Source: Chitinophagaceae bacterium IBVUCB1 (GTDB taxonomy: Bacteria; Bacteroidota; Bacteroidia; Chitinophagales; Chitinophagaceae). From it: 64,000 nucleotides of DNA. A model generated the notes under the pieces. The model had not been told where the DNA came from, did no database searches, and saw only the letters and a program-made list of their open reading frames with translations. This document shows positions 46,757-53,799 of the stretch, in pieces. The DNA lies in NCBI GenBank assembly GCA_002127285.1, contig NFUW01000001.1, positions 384,057 through 448,056 on the forward strand, written 5' to 3'. The position numbers and the translations under genes were made by a program. Each line of letters opens with the position of its first letter. Position 1 is the stretch's first letter.

Positions 46757-47308
46757 ATGAAAAAAGTAATTGCAATCATCGCTCTGGGTATCACTGGTTT
46801 TGCTGCTAAAGCACAAGCTCCATCTTCTACTGCTACACAAACAGTTAACCTGAACCTGAGCAACGCTATCGAATTGACTTTCACAGGGTCTGGTACTGCA
46901 ACAGGTGCTGCTGTTAACCTGGCTTTCAACACAGTGAATGACTACGCAAACGGTGTTACTTCATCTGCACAAGAGTTGCGTGTACGTTCAAACCGTCGCT
47001 TCGGTGTATCGGTTCGTACCAACAATACTAACTTTACTTATACAGGTTCTGTAACTCCTGCTCCTGTAATGCCAGTTTCTGGTGTATTAGGTCTGATGGT
47101 ATCTGCTAACAGCACAGGTGGTGCTATCGCTTCTCCATTCAGCACTACTGCTTATGCTGGTCTTACATCAACTGCGCAAAACCTGATAACAAACGCTGCA
47201 AACGGTGGCAACCAACTGTTCAGCGTACGTTACGAAGCACAGCCTGGTTTCACTTACCCAGCAGGTACTTATACTGTAGATGTGGTTTATACTGCTACTC
47301 AACTATAA
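46757..47308 (+). CDS. Exported beta-rich protein of unknown function, probably highly expressed
   Basis: A 183-residue protein with a signal peptide (MKKVIAIIALGITGFAAKAQA). The mature domain is small-residue rich (Ala, Thr, Ser, Asn, Gly) with alternating hydrophobic strands and a C-terminal strand GTYTVDVVYTATQL, reminiscent of secreted beta-sandwich subunits such as DUF4402 or coat-U-like proteins; I cannot assign a family. Biased codons (CGT, GGT, GCT, CTG), an A-rich leader and a strong terminator suggest high expression. It differs in composition from the pump genes upstream. Confidence 0.7.
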   Translation: MKKVIAIIALGITGFAAKAQAPSSTATQTVNLNLSNAIELTFTGSGTATGAAVNLAFNTVNDYANGVTSSAQELRVRSNRRFGVSVRTNNTNFTYTGSVTPAPVMPVSGVLGLMVSANSTGGAIASPFSTTAYAGLTSTAQNLITNAANGGNQLFSVRYEAQPGFTYPAGTYTVDVVYTATQL

Positions 47309-47335
47309 GATTAGAATTTACGATTGGTTTTATAC

Positions 47336-47363
47336 AGCAAGGGCTTTTGCCCTTGCTTTTTTT
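47336..47363 (+). terminator. Rho-independent terminator
   Basis: AGCAAGGGC/GCCCTTGCT with loop TTTT followed by seven T. It ends the exported-protein gene just before the convergent integrase stop. Confidence 0.9.
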
Positions 47364-47364
47364 G

Positions 47365-48669
47365 TCATTTCTTGCCAAAATCCAGTAGTTGTGTATTAAC
47401 CTTTATTAGCTCCTTATCCTCAAAGCCATTAAAGTAAGCATCGGTAGTACGTTTACTTTGATGCCCCATAGCTTTTTGAGCAAACTCTACAGACTGGCCA
47501 CCTCTTATAATAGCTGTAGCAAAAGTGTGCCTTGCCACCATATTAGCAAGGTTAATATCAAGATTTAGTTTTTTAGCAATGCCTTTCAGGTTTTGGCTTA
47601 CAAAGCGGGTAAAATTGCTTACAGCCCTTGTTTGTTCTTTAGCCGTCATACCATCATTAATGATAGGGAAAATATAGTTTTCACTTACTTGTGTATTGCC
47701 ATAGGTATCTATCATGTATTGCACATGTGCTGTAATGAGTACAGTTATGGGTGCCTGATTGCCTATTGTGGTATTTTTGGTTTTATGCCTCACGAAGTGA
47801 AAAAACTCCCCGCTGATGTTTTTGTATTTCAGGTGTGCAATATCCTTAAACTGCATACCATTACATACATATGATAGCAGCCAGAAATCACGGGCTTTCT
47901 TTGCTTTCAGATTGTTGGATAAATCCATATTGTATATGGCCTGCACCTGCTCTTTACTTAAACCCTTCTTTACCTTTTTACCAGCAGGCGTTTGAAACTT
48001 TTGCTTGTTTTTGCCGAATGGGTACAGGTCTTTATGTATTATCTTATCATCAATAGCTCGGTTAAATATGGCTCTTAATGCCCTTGTATAGCTACCCACA
48101 GTACTGATAGACAATTTCTTCTTTACCACCTTACCAGCTTTCACAATCTCAACATCAGTCATATACTTTTGGTATTCCTTTAGCAGTTGCGGTGTTATTT
48201 CCTTGTAGTTGATTTTATTAACCTCTCTGCCTGTACGATACTGAAAGAAATCTATAACAGAGCGTTTAGATGAAAGATAAGCCTCTGCATTTTTGATACG
48301 GTCTTCTTTCTCGTTTTCAGCAATTACCCTGTCGTACATGGCCAGCAGGTCTGTTTTATCGCCTATACTACCCTTATACTCCATTTCAAAGGTTTCAAAA
48401 ACAAAAGGGTCTAAGCTATCTACAATTTTTTGAGCCTTAATATAGCAGGCCTCTATGGCTGTTTTATACTCTCTATGCAGGTTCTTTGGTCTGATGGCAT
48501 TATAGCTACTTTGAAAATCAGCATTTGACAGCCTAAGCCTTTGATGATTGTAAAATACAGGGTAAGCCCTTCTGTCTCCGTCTGCATTTATGCGAAGCAC
48601 TACGGGGTATAGTCCGCTTTTACTTTCTTTTCTGTTATCGTGATAAACTACTATAGAAACCTTGCTCAT
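47365..48669 (-). CDS. Tyrosine recombinase (integrase) of the tRNA-Asn island
   Basis: A 434-residue integrase: N-terminal arm-binding segment (1-90), SAM-like core-binding domain (about 100-220) and catalytic domain (about 235-425). Catalytic residues R380, H381, H403 and the nucleophile Y412 (ARHTFAT, MGHQSKRTTDAYF) are present, but the box I arginine is Asn270 (YVCNGMQFKD). IntDOT of CTnDOT also lacks that Arg. ATG 48669 (MSKVSIVVYHDN) is chosen; the extension to 48726 would be encoded by the TTCTCCCA repeats. It should catalyse insertion and excision at the 51-bp repeats. Confidence 0.92.
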   Translation of the reverse strand: MSKVSIVVYHDNRKESKSGLYPVVLRINADGDRRAYPVFYNHQRLRLSNADFQSSYNAIRPKNLHREYKTAIEACYIKAQKIVDSLDPFVFETFEMEYKGSIGDKTDLLAMYDRVIAENEKEDRIKNAEAYLSSKRSVIDFFQYRTGREVNKINYKEITPQLLKEYQKYMTDVEIVKAGKVVKKKLSISTVGSYTRALRAIFNRAIDDKIIHKDLYPFGKNKQKFQTPAGKKVKKGLSKEQVQAIYNMDLSNNLKAKKARDFWLLSYVCNGMQFKDIAHLKYKNISGEFFHFVRHKTKNTTIGNQAPITVLITAHVQYMIDTYGNTQVSENYIFPIINDGMTAKEQTRAVSNFTRFVSQNLKGIAKKLNLDINLANMVARHTFATAIIRGGQSVEFAQKAMGHQSKRTTDAYFNGFEDKELIKVNTQLLDFGKK

Positions 48670-48673
48670 TTTT

Positions 48674-48702
48674 TTCTCCCATTTTTCTCCCATTTTCTCC
48701 CA
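48674..48702 (+). repeat. Three phased TTCTCCCA boxes at the integrase start
   Basis: TTCTCCCA at 48674-48681, 48685-48692 and 48695-48702, spaced 11 and 10 bp, directly upstream of the integrase ATG. The same octamer occurs twice near attL and twice (once with a mismatch) beyond attR, always in this orientation. Confidence 0.75.
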
Positions 48703-48819
48703 AAATAACACAAAACAAACAAGCATGCATATTTCGTAAAATCGGCTGAAAGCATTGTATTTACTGTGTTTTTAAAGAATATCCAAAAAAAAACGATAAA
48801 CAATAAAAAACACAAAATT

Positions 48820-48865
48820 CTGACTGTTAATCAGGGGGTCTCAGGTTCAAGTCCTGAAGGGGGAG
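48820..48865 (+). pseudogene. tRNA-Asn 3' fragment
   Basis: Contains anticodon loop CTGTTAA, variable loop, T arm and acceptor 3' strand of tRNA-Asn but no D arm or 5' acceptor. It is the displaced chromosomal 3' end left by island integration. Confidence 0.92.
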
Positions 48866-48870
48866 CTTAA
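48820..48870 (+). repeat. attR: right 51-bp direct repeat
   Basis: Identical to 39798-39848. The sequence to its left (AAAATT) does not complete the tRNA anticodon stem. The 402-bp gap between the integrase and the sulfotransferase gene (48727-49128) holds this repeat, a copy of the tRNA terminator and diverged copies of the attL flank to about 49015; no gene is seen there. Confidence 0.93.
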
Positions 48871-48876
48871 CAATCA

Positions 48877-48911
48877 AACGGTTATACATAAGTATAACCG
48901 TTTTTATTTTT
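48877..48911 (+). terminator. Second copy of the tRNA-Asn terminator
   Basis: AACGGTTATAC/GTATAACCGTT with loop ATAA and T-rich tail. It belongs to the chromosomal flank beyond attR. Confidence 0.8.
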
Positions 48912-48912
48912 G

Positions 48913-48931
48913 TTCTTCCAGTTTTCTCCCA
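48913..48931 (+). repeat. Phased TTCTYCCA boxes beyond attR
   Basis: TTCTTCCA (48913) and TTCTCCCA (48924), 11 bp apart. They are the counterparts of 39892 and 39903, in DNA that lies outside the 51-bp repeat. Confidence 0.55.
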
Positions 48932-49128
48932 AATATCCTTTTATTCAGGTAAAAAATCAGCCTGAAACAGGCCAACAGCTAAATTCTATTACTATCTATT
49001 TATCCTAAATTACAATCAGAGAATTGTGCTTTACTATACCACTTGCCTCAAATACTTTTGACTCCCTTAACCAATTCAATGTAATAATAGCTAATTAATA
49101 TGTAGCTTATTTCAGACTCTTATGACCC

Positions 49129-50670
49129 TTACTTACCCTTAGTCACTACCAGTGCTTTAGAAAACACAAACTTCTCCAAGTCTTTTTTATGCATATAGCT
49201 GGTACGATAAGGTATCAATGGTACTCTTTGGTTGTTCTCTGTTGTGTATGGAACGGCTTCCCATATTTTCTGCTTCTGCTTGTCTATCAATAGTATCAGG
49301 TTCATCGTACCTCCGCTTACCAATACACAGTCATCATCCAGTATAGATATACTGCCACCACGCACGCTTAGCTGAAAAGCTTTTTTGTCTTGTACTAACC
49401 GAAGACCTACATCCCAATTTTTTATCAGGCTGTTATTGCTGCCTGGCGGTTGCTTATACTTTACGATGTGCGATGTCAGGTAACCTTCTGCATCCAACTG
49501 CGACGCTGCAAGTGGCAGATAGTCACTATGGTTATTGTTGTACAAATACAGCTCGTTTGTCCGTGGATTAACACGGCAAGCATGCTGCCCGTAAAAAAGG
49601 TTTTGACTGCCATTAGCACCGTAGATATTCAACACCTCTCCGCCCGGGTAGGCAATTTTCATTACCCTGTTTATATTTTTGTAACTGATGTATATTACTT
49701 TGTTGGCCTCGTCATAGTCAAATCCATTCAGGTAGGGATTACAGTCAAATGGCTTGGTTAGTTTGTTTTTAGTTACAAAGAAATCGGTACTGTTCATGTG
49801 TTCTGCCGCTTTCCAAAACCATACTACATTACCTGCTACATCATACTCTATCAATGTACCGCAGGTAAACTCTGCAAAGTAGTTTCCCGCAGCATCTTTA
49901 GATATTTGTTTATCACCCTCTGCAAAATAATCATCATGGGGTGCGGGTACTTGCATCTTAACTATTTCTGCACCTGCTACCATATAATGTCCGTTGGCAA
50001 GTTTGGTAAACTCGTGGTGATACCCTTCTATTTTTTTGCCGCTTACCTTGCCATCATTAGGGGCTGTCCATACTATCTTACCATTATAGTCTATTTCTAT
50101 CGCTTCGTCATTGTTCAGCAATGTAAACGTACCATCTGCGGTTGGCTTGAAATCGCGGATATTAAAATCCCGCTTTTTGATTTCAGGAATATCGGGCATA
50201 TACCATACAGGGCTGCCTTTCATATCGTACATCACCAATGCCCTGTCGACCAGCACCAACAGGTCTTTGTGATCTGTAGCCTGCTTTACTATTACAAGCC
50301 CGTTTTTTGTAGTATCTGCATAAGGCAAGTTTCCCGTAGTGAAATGGTGTAAACCAGAATTGCCTATTTCTTTGCCGGCCTTGTCGCAATACACCACACG
50401 CCATGTATATGGTTTGCCCCACTGCGGCAGTTCTTCTATATCAGTTGTCTTATCTGATTTATGCTTTATAAAAATTGCACTTGCAAAAGCGGCTTCATTG
50501 GGTTGATTACCTTTGGCTATTTGAAATACATAAGATGCTGCTTTTGTGTTTTGCGGCACCGAAAGACCTACAATTCGATAATTCAACGTTGCATTATCTG
50601 CTGGCAACTGTTGTGCCTGCAATGCTATTGAAAGCAAGGTAGCGCATATTATCCCTATGTATTTAGCCAT
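49129..50670 (-). CDS. Arylsulfotransferase (ASST)-family exported protein
   Basis: A 513-residue protein with a signal peptide (MAKYIGIICATLLSIALQAQ), an N-terminal Ig-like domain (about 25-110) and a six-bladed propeller-type ASST domain (about 120-500). The propeller shows GLVIVKQATDHKDLLVLVDR, IEIDYNGKIVWTAPNDG, YHHEFTKLANGHYMV, FDCNPYLNGFDYDE and GQHACRVNP. PAPS-independent sulfotransferases move sulfate between phenols using a histidine; GYHHE and GQHAC are candidate positions. The substrate is unknown and it may be non-enzymatic. Single gene just outside the island. Confidence 0.78.
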   Translation of the reverse strand: MAKYIGIICATLLSIALQAQQLPADNATLNYRIVGLSVPQNTKAASYVFQIAKGNQPNEAAFASAIFIKHKSDKTTDIEELPQWGKPYTWRVVYCDKAGKEIGNSGLHHFTTGNLPYADTTKNGLVIVKQATDHKDLLVLVDRALVMYDMKGSPVWYMPDIPEIKKRDFNIRDFKPTADGTFTLLNNDEAIEIDYNGKIVWTAPNDGKVSGKKIEGYHHEFTKLANGHYMVAGAEIVKMQVPAPHDDYFAEGDKQISKDAAGNYFAEFTCGTLIEYDVAGNVVWFWKAAEHMNSTDFFVTKNKLTKPFDCNPYLNGFDYDEANKVIYISYKNINRVMKIAYPGGEVLNIYGANGSQNLFYGQHACRVNPRTNELYLYNNNHSDYLPLAASQLDAEGYLTSHIVKYKQPPGSNNSLIKNWDVGLRLVQDKKAFQLSVRGGSISILDDDCVLVSGGTMNLILLIDKQKQKIWEAVPYTTENNQRVPLIPYRTSYMHKKDLEKFVFSKALVVTKGK

Positions 50671-50861
50671 ACATCATTTTATAAATGGTTGGTAACGACA
50701 TTAAGGAGTAATTAAAAATAGATTAAAAAGCAATTAAATTTACAATATAAAATAACAAATCAAAGGTATTGAGTTAAAAATTATATGTAACGTCTGGCTT
50801 GTGACACATTTCGTTCAGGTCAATATTGTTACGGTATATTATTGTATGGTATGCAAAAAAA

Positions 50862-50888
50862 TATAGGGAAAGCAATGCTTTCCCTATA
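50862..50888 (-). terminator. Terminator of the rpsF-rpsR-rplI operon
   Basis: Perfect 12-bp stem TATAGGGAAAGC/GCTTTCCCTATA with a 3-nt loop, T-rich on the minus strand. Confidence 0.85.
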
Positions 50889-50911
50889 ACATATCAAAAA
50901 AGTGGTGACTA

Positions 50912-51358
50912 TTATTCGCCAGCTACTTCAAATTCCACTTCTATCACATTGTCTTTACCAAAGTCTATTTGCGCTTTGTAAGAGCCAGCCTCTTTCACAT
51001 CGTCTGTGATGCTGATGCGGCGGCGGTCTATTTCATATCCTTTCTGCTCGCGTATTGCGCGCGCCAGTTGAATAGATGTTACAGAACCGAAGATTTTGCC
51101 ATTGCTGCCCAGCTTAGCACCCAGTTTCACAGGGGCTGCTTTCAGCACTTTAGTTACATCTGCAATTTCAGCCATCAGTTTAGCTTCGCGCTTAGCCAGT
51201 TGTTTCTGGCGCTCCTGCATTATTTTCAGGTTGCTGCCACTTGCTTCGATAGCATATTTCTGAGGTATTAGGTAGTTGCGGGCATATCCCGGCCTTACTT
51301 CTACCAGCTCATGGGCACTGCCCAGGTTGTCTACGTCTTTGATTAATATTACTTGCAT
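50912..51358 (-). CDS. rplI: 50S ribosomal protein L9
   Basis: 148 residues. The N-terminal rRNA-binding domain MQVILIKDVDNLGSAHELVEVRPGYARNYLIPQKYA is joined by a long helix to a C-terminal domain (KIFGSVTSIQLARAI). L9 binds 23S rRNA near L1 and helps frame maintenance. It is last in the operon, 12 bp after rpsR. Confidence 0.97.
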   Translation of the reverse strand: MQVILIKDVDNLGSAHELVEVRPGYARNYLIPQKYAIEASGSNLKIMQERQKQLAKREAKLMAEIADVTKVLKAAPVKLGAKLGSNGKIFGSVTSIQLARAIREQKGYEIDRRRISITDDVKEAGSYKAQIDFGKDNVIEVEFEVAGE

Positions 51359-51370
51359 GACTTTACAATC

Positions 51371-51637
51371 TTATTTTAAAAGGTCAGTAACATAAGGCAT
51401 CAGTGCCATTTGGCGAGCCTTCTTAACAGCGTGTGCTACCTTGCGCTGAAACTTCAGCGAGTTGCCAGTAATACGGCGTGGCAGCATTTTACCTTGTTCG
51501 TTCACAAATTTTTTCAAAAACTCCGCGTCTTTGTAGTCGATGTACTTAATGCCCATCTTCTTGAAGCGGCAGTATTTCTTCTGGCGTTTTTCTACACGTG
51601 TAGATGTCAGAAATTTAATATCGTTTTGCTTTGCCAT
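51371..51637 (-). CDS. rpsR: 30S ribosomal protein S18
   Basis: 88 residues ending in the canonical S18 core: [28 protein letters not shown], then [20 protein letters not shown]. It binds 16S rRNA as a dimer with S6, whose gene lies 27 bp upstream. No ssb gene intervenes, as usual in Bacteroidota. Confidence 0.97.
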   Translation of the reverse strand: MAKQNDIKFLTSTRVEKRQKKYCRFKKMGIKYIDYKDAEFLKKFVNEQGKMLPRRITGNSLKFQRKVAHAVKKARQMALMPYVTDLLK

Positions 51638-51664
51638 TGTTCAAAGTTGTTTTTAAAATGATGA

Positions 51665-52024
51665 TTAAGCGGTAGCCGTTTCAGCTACTTTATTGCGCTT
51701 TTTTGCATTGTAAGCCACAGCGTATTTGTCAAGACGGGTAATCATCTGGCGCATGATGCTCTCATCACGGTTCATCTGAATTTCCAGCTTGCTGTTTACG
51801 TCTGTTGGCGCTTTGTACTCAAGCAACCAGTAAAGGCCTGTAGTTTTTTTGTCGATGGGGTAAGCTAATGAACGTAAGCCCCATGCATCCTGGTGAACGA
51901 TTTCGCCACCATTTTCTTTAATGAAGTCTGTAAACTTCTTCTGAGCCGCTTTGAACTCATCTTCTGCCAATACCGGCGTAAAGATGACCATCAGCTCGTA
52001 GCTTTGAAGGTTTTGTGTTGCCAT
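51665..52024 (-). CDS. rpsF: 30S ribosomal protein S6
   Basis: 119 residues with the ferredoxin-like S6 fold: YELMVIFTPVLAEDEF, GLRSLAYPIDKKTTGLYWLLEY and ESIMRQMITRLDKY. It is first in the rpsF-rpsR-rplI operon, after a structured 93-nt leader, and is a partner of S18 in the ribosome and often in autoregulation. Confidence 0.97.
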   Translation of the reverse strand: MATQNLQSYELMVIFTPVLAEDEFKAAQKKFTDFIKENGGEIVHQDAWGLRSLAYPIDKKTTGLYWLLEYKAPTDVNSKLEIQMNRDESIMRQMITRLDKYAVAYNAKKRNKVAETATA

Positions 52025-52050
52025 AAAAACTTTAAATAGTTAAACAATAA

Positions 52051-52120
52051 TCCCGCATATCCGGCAAACAACATTGGATACCCTTGCACTACGGCGCAGG
52101 TAGCCGGATAATTTTTGGGA
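52051..52120 (-). promoter_or_regulatory. Structured leader of rpsF, candidate S6:S18 autoregulatory RNA
   Basis: In the mRNA, TATCCGGC (52110-52103 in minus-strand sense) pairs with GCCGGATA (52065-52058) over 8 bp. It encloses a small hairpin CTAC/GTAG whose loop carries CTGCGCC. The start site predicted from the -7 box is about 52117. S6:S18 binds such rpsF leaders in several bacterial groups; the identity here is inference. Confidence 0.5.
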
Positions 52121-52123
52121 CTG

Positions 52124-52156
52124 CAAAGGTAAGGAAAATAATCTGACATCAACAAA
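52124..52156 (-). promoter_or_regulatory. Promoter of the rpsF operon
   Basis: On the minus strand: TTTG at 52156-52153, 21-bp spacer, TACCTTTG at 52131-52124. Both elements match the consensus exactly. Confidence 0.7.
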
Positions 52157-52181
52157 TTATATACTGTTTTTCTGTCAAATA

Positions 52182-52211
52182 ATAAGAGGATGCTTAAAAG
52201 CACCCTCTTAT
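52182..52211 (-). terminator. Terminator of the type IX cargo gene
   Basis: ATAAGAGG-A-TGCTT pairs with AAGCA-C-CCTCTTAT (one A-C mismatch), T-rich on the minus strand, between the cargo gene and rpsF. Confidence 0.75.
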
Positions 52212-52231
52212 ATAATATAAATCAACTATTC

Positions 52232-53581
52232 TTATTGTTTCAAGAAAGGTTTAACAGCAAATATGGCTCCGTCTTTAGTATATAACACCAAATTGTACAT
52301 ACCTGCTACCATATTTTGTAGTGGCATATTGATACTCGTTTTATCTTTCTCAAATGCCTGTTCAACCAATAGCTTACCAGTATTGTCAAATATCTTGGCT
52401 ATCAACCCATCTTTATGTTCTGCACGGATGGTAATCATATCTTTTGCTGGGTTGGGATAAACTTTAATATCTGTTTTTTGATATGTTTTATTATTAACAG
52501 ATAGAGAACCTTGCTTGATTGATACTTCATCTATCAAACAGGTTGACCCAATGGCACCATTTGTAAAATCACTTGATGCAAAAATGATATACAGTTCGTC
52601 AGGCACTTGGGTTGCCTGAAATGGCATGCTGAATTTTTTATATGTCGAAGATGCAGTCAAGGATTCAATAATGCTATTACCTACAGGCATTCCATTTTTG
52701 AAAAACATAACTATTATCTGCCCCTCATCTCCGGGAGCACCTGCAGTGTATTTATAATATCCAGTAAGTGTGTCTGGCGATGTACTAGTATAAGGCATTG
52801 TAACATAAACATCACCGGTATAAGGTGAACCTGTACCGTCATCTATAGTAACCATTTTTGCGGCATAGTTGCCTGCATATTTATCTGTAGTTCTGGTAAC
52901 ATCTCCATCAACAGAGCAATCTTGAGGAACCTGGTAGCTTTTAGCAGACCATCCTTCAAAATCACCATTCATGATAGGTTGTGTTATCCCAGGCCCTGTA
53001 AAGCTCAATTGGTCAAACTCTATCCAACTATTTGCGTTAACACCGCCATTAATAAAGTTACCTGATGCAGCTAATACAACTACAGAATCAGGCGTTACAC
53101 TCATAGATACCGGGTAGTTGAATGAAGTAAAAGTGGGCAGACTGCCTGTACCTTTTATTTTAAATGTGTTAGAACTAATAACTGTTCCATTCTTCTTAAA
53201 TACTACTATTAGTAGTGCTGTATCATTTGCCGGCAAATTGTACTTGTAAAAGCCAGTAATAGCAGTTGGCATTTGTGAATAAGGCACTCCACCTTCACCA
53301 GTTGTAGGGTCTCCCTCAGTATTTGTAAAATAACCTACCAAGGTATCAGTACCCGATGCATAGGTTTCTAACCTTACTGCGTTGGTACTTAAGTGACCTG
53401 TTACCTTTTTGACATTAGATGCACCGAAATTCGGGACGGTTGTTTCATTAGATGTAATCCACGGTGCATTTAAATCATCATAATTAGTTATAGTCCAATT
53501 TTCAAAATCGGAAACAGGTATTGTTTGTGCAAATGAAAAACTTGTTGCTAAAACTAATAGAGCTGATAAGAGTTGCTTCAT
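52232..53581 (-). CDS. Secreted protein with type IX C-terminal sorting domain
   Basis: About 449 residues from MKQLLSALLVLATSFSFAQ (signal peptide). It contains two tandem, similar beta-sandwich modules (about 20-190 and 195-355), each with a WTITNY/WSAKSY start, a NAVRLETY/YAAKMVTI strand and a TGYYKY or TGFYKY motif, as in carbohydrate-binding-like domains. The end is a type A sorting domain (DIKVYPNPAKDMITI ... GMYNLVLYTKDG ... KPFLKQ), so it should leave the cell through the Gld/Por system encoded at 22.7-27.4 kb and be anchored or released outside. No catalytic domain is visible. Confidence 0.87.
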   Translation of the reverse strand: MKQLLSALLVLATSFSFAQTIPVSDFENWTITNYDDLNAPWITSNETTVPNFGASNVKKVTGHLSTNAVRLETYASGTDTLVGYFTNTEGDPTTGEGGVPYSQMPTAITGFYKYNLPANDTALLIVVFKKNGTVISSNTFKIKGTGSLPTFTSFNYPVSMSVTPDSVVVLAASGNFINGGVNANSWIEFDQLSFTGPGITQPIMNGDFEGWSAKSYQVPQDCSVDGDVTRTTDKYAGNYAAKMVTIDDGTGSPYTGDVYVTMPYTSTSPDTLTGYYKYTAGAPGDEGQIIVMFFKNGMPVGNSIIESLTASSTYKKFSMPFQATQVPDELYIIFASSDFTNGAIGSTCLIDEVSIKQGSLSVNNKTYQKTDIKVYPNPAKDMITIRAEHKDGLIAKIFDNTGKLLVEQAFEKDKTSINMPLQNMVAGMYNLVLYTKDGAIFAVKPFLKQ

Positions 53582-53799
53582 AACGTAAATTTTATAAATC
53601 AAAATTAATCTTGAGGTGTACCTGTATATCATATACCAGTCCTATAATTTTGTTAAAGCATATTATTATTAATCTGCTGTTATTATTCATAGTGTCGCAC
53701 TTCGGGCAGTACTTTGATTTATTCAAAAGATATTAGCAAAGATTTTCTTTTTCGGTTTCAAAACCTGCTATTACATTCGCACCGCAAGAAAACTGAACA

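Larger units (their letters stand above)
39798..48870. mobile_element. 9.0-kb integrated island in tRNA-Asn, carrying an RND efflux system
   Basis: Bounded by a 51-bp perfect direct repeat (39798-39848 and 48820-48870). The left copy completes an intact tRNA-Asn; the right copy is only the tRNA 3' half. A tyrosine integrase gene lies next to the right repeat and reads away from it. Cargo: a small exported protein, an RND adaptor-pump-outer-membrane-factor operon and an exported protein with a strong-looking promoter. No conjugation, replication or relaxase gene is present, so it would need help to move between cells. Confidence 0.9.
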
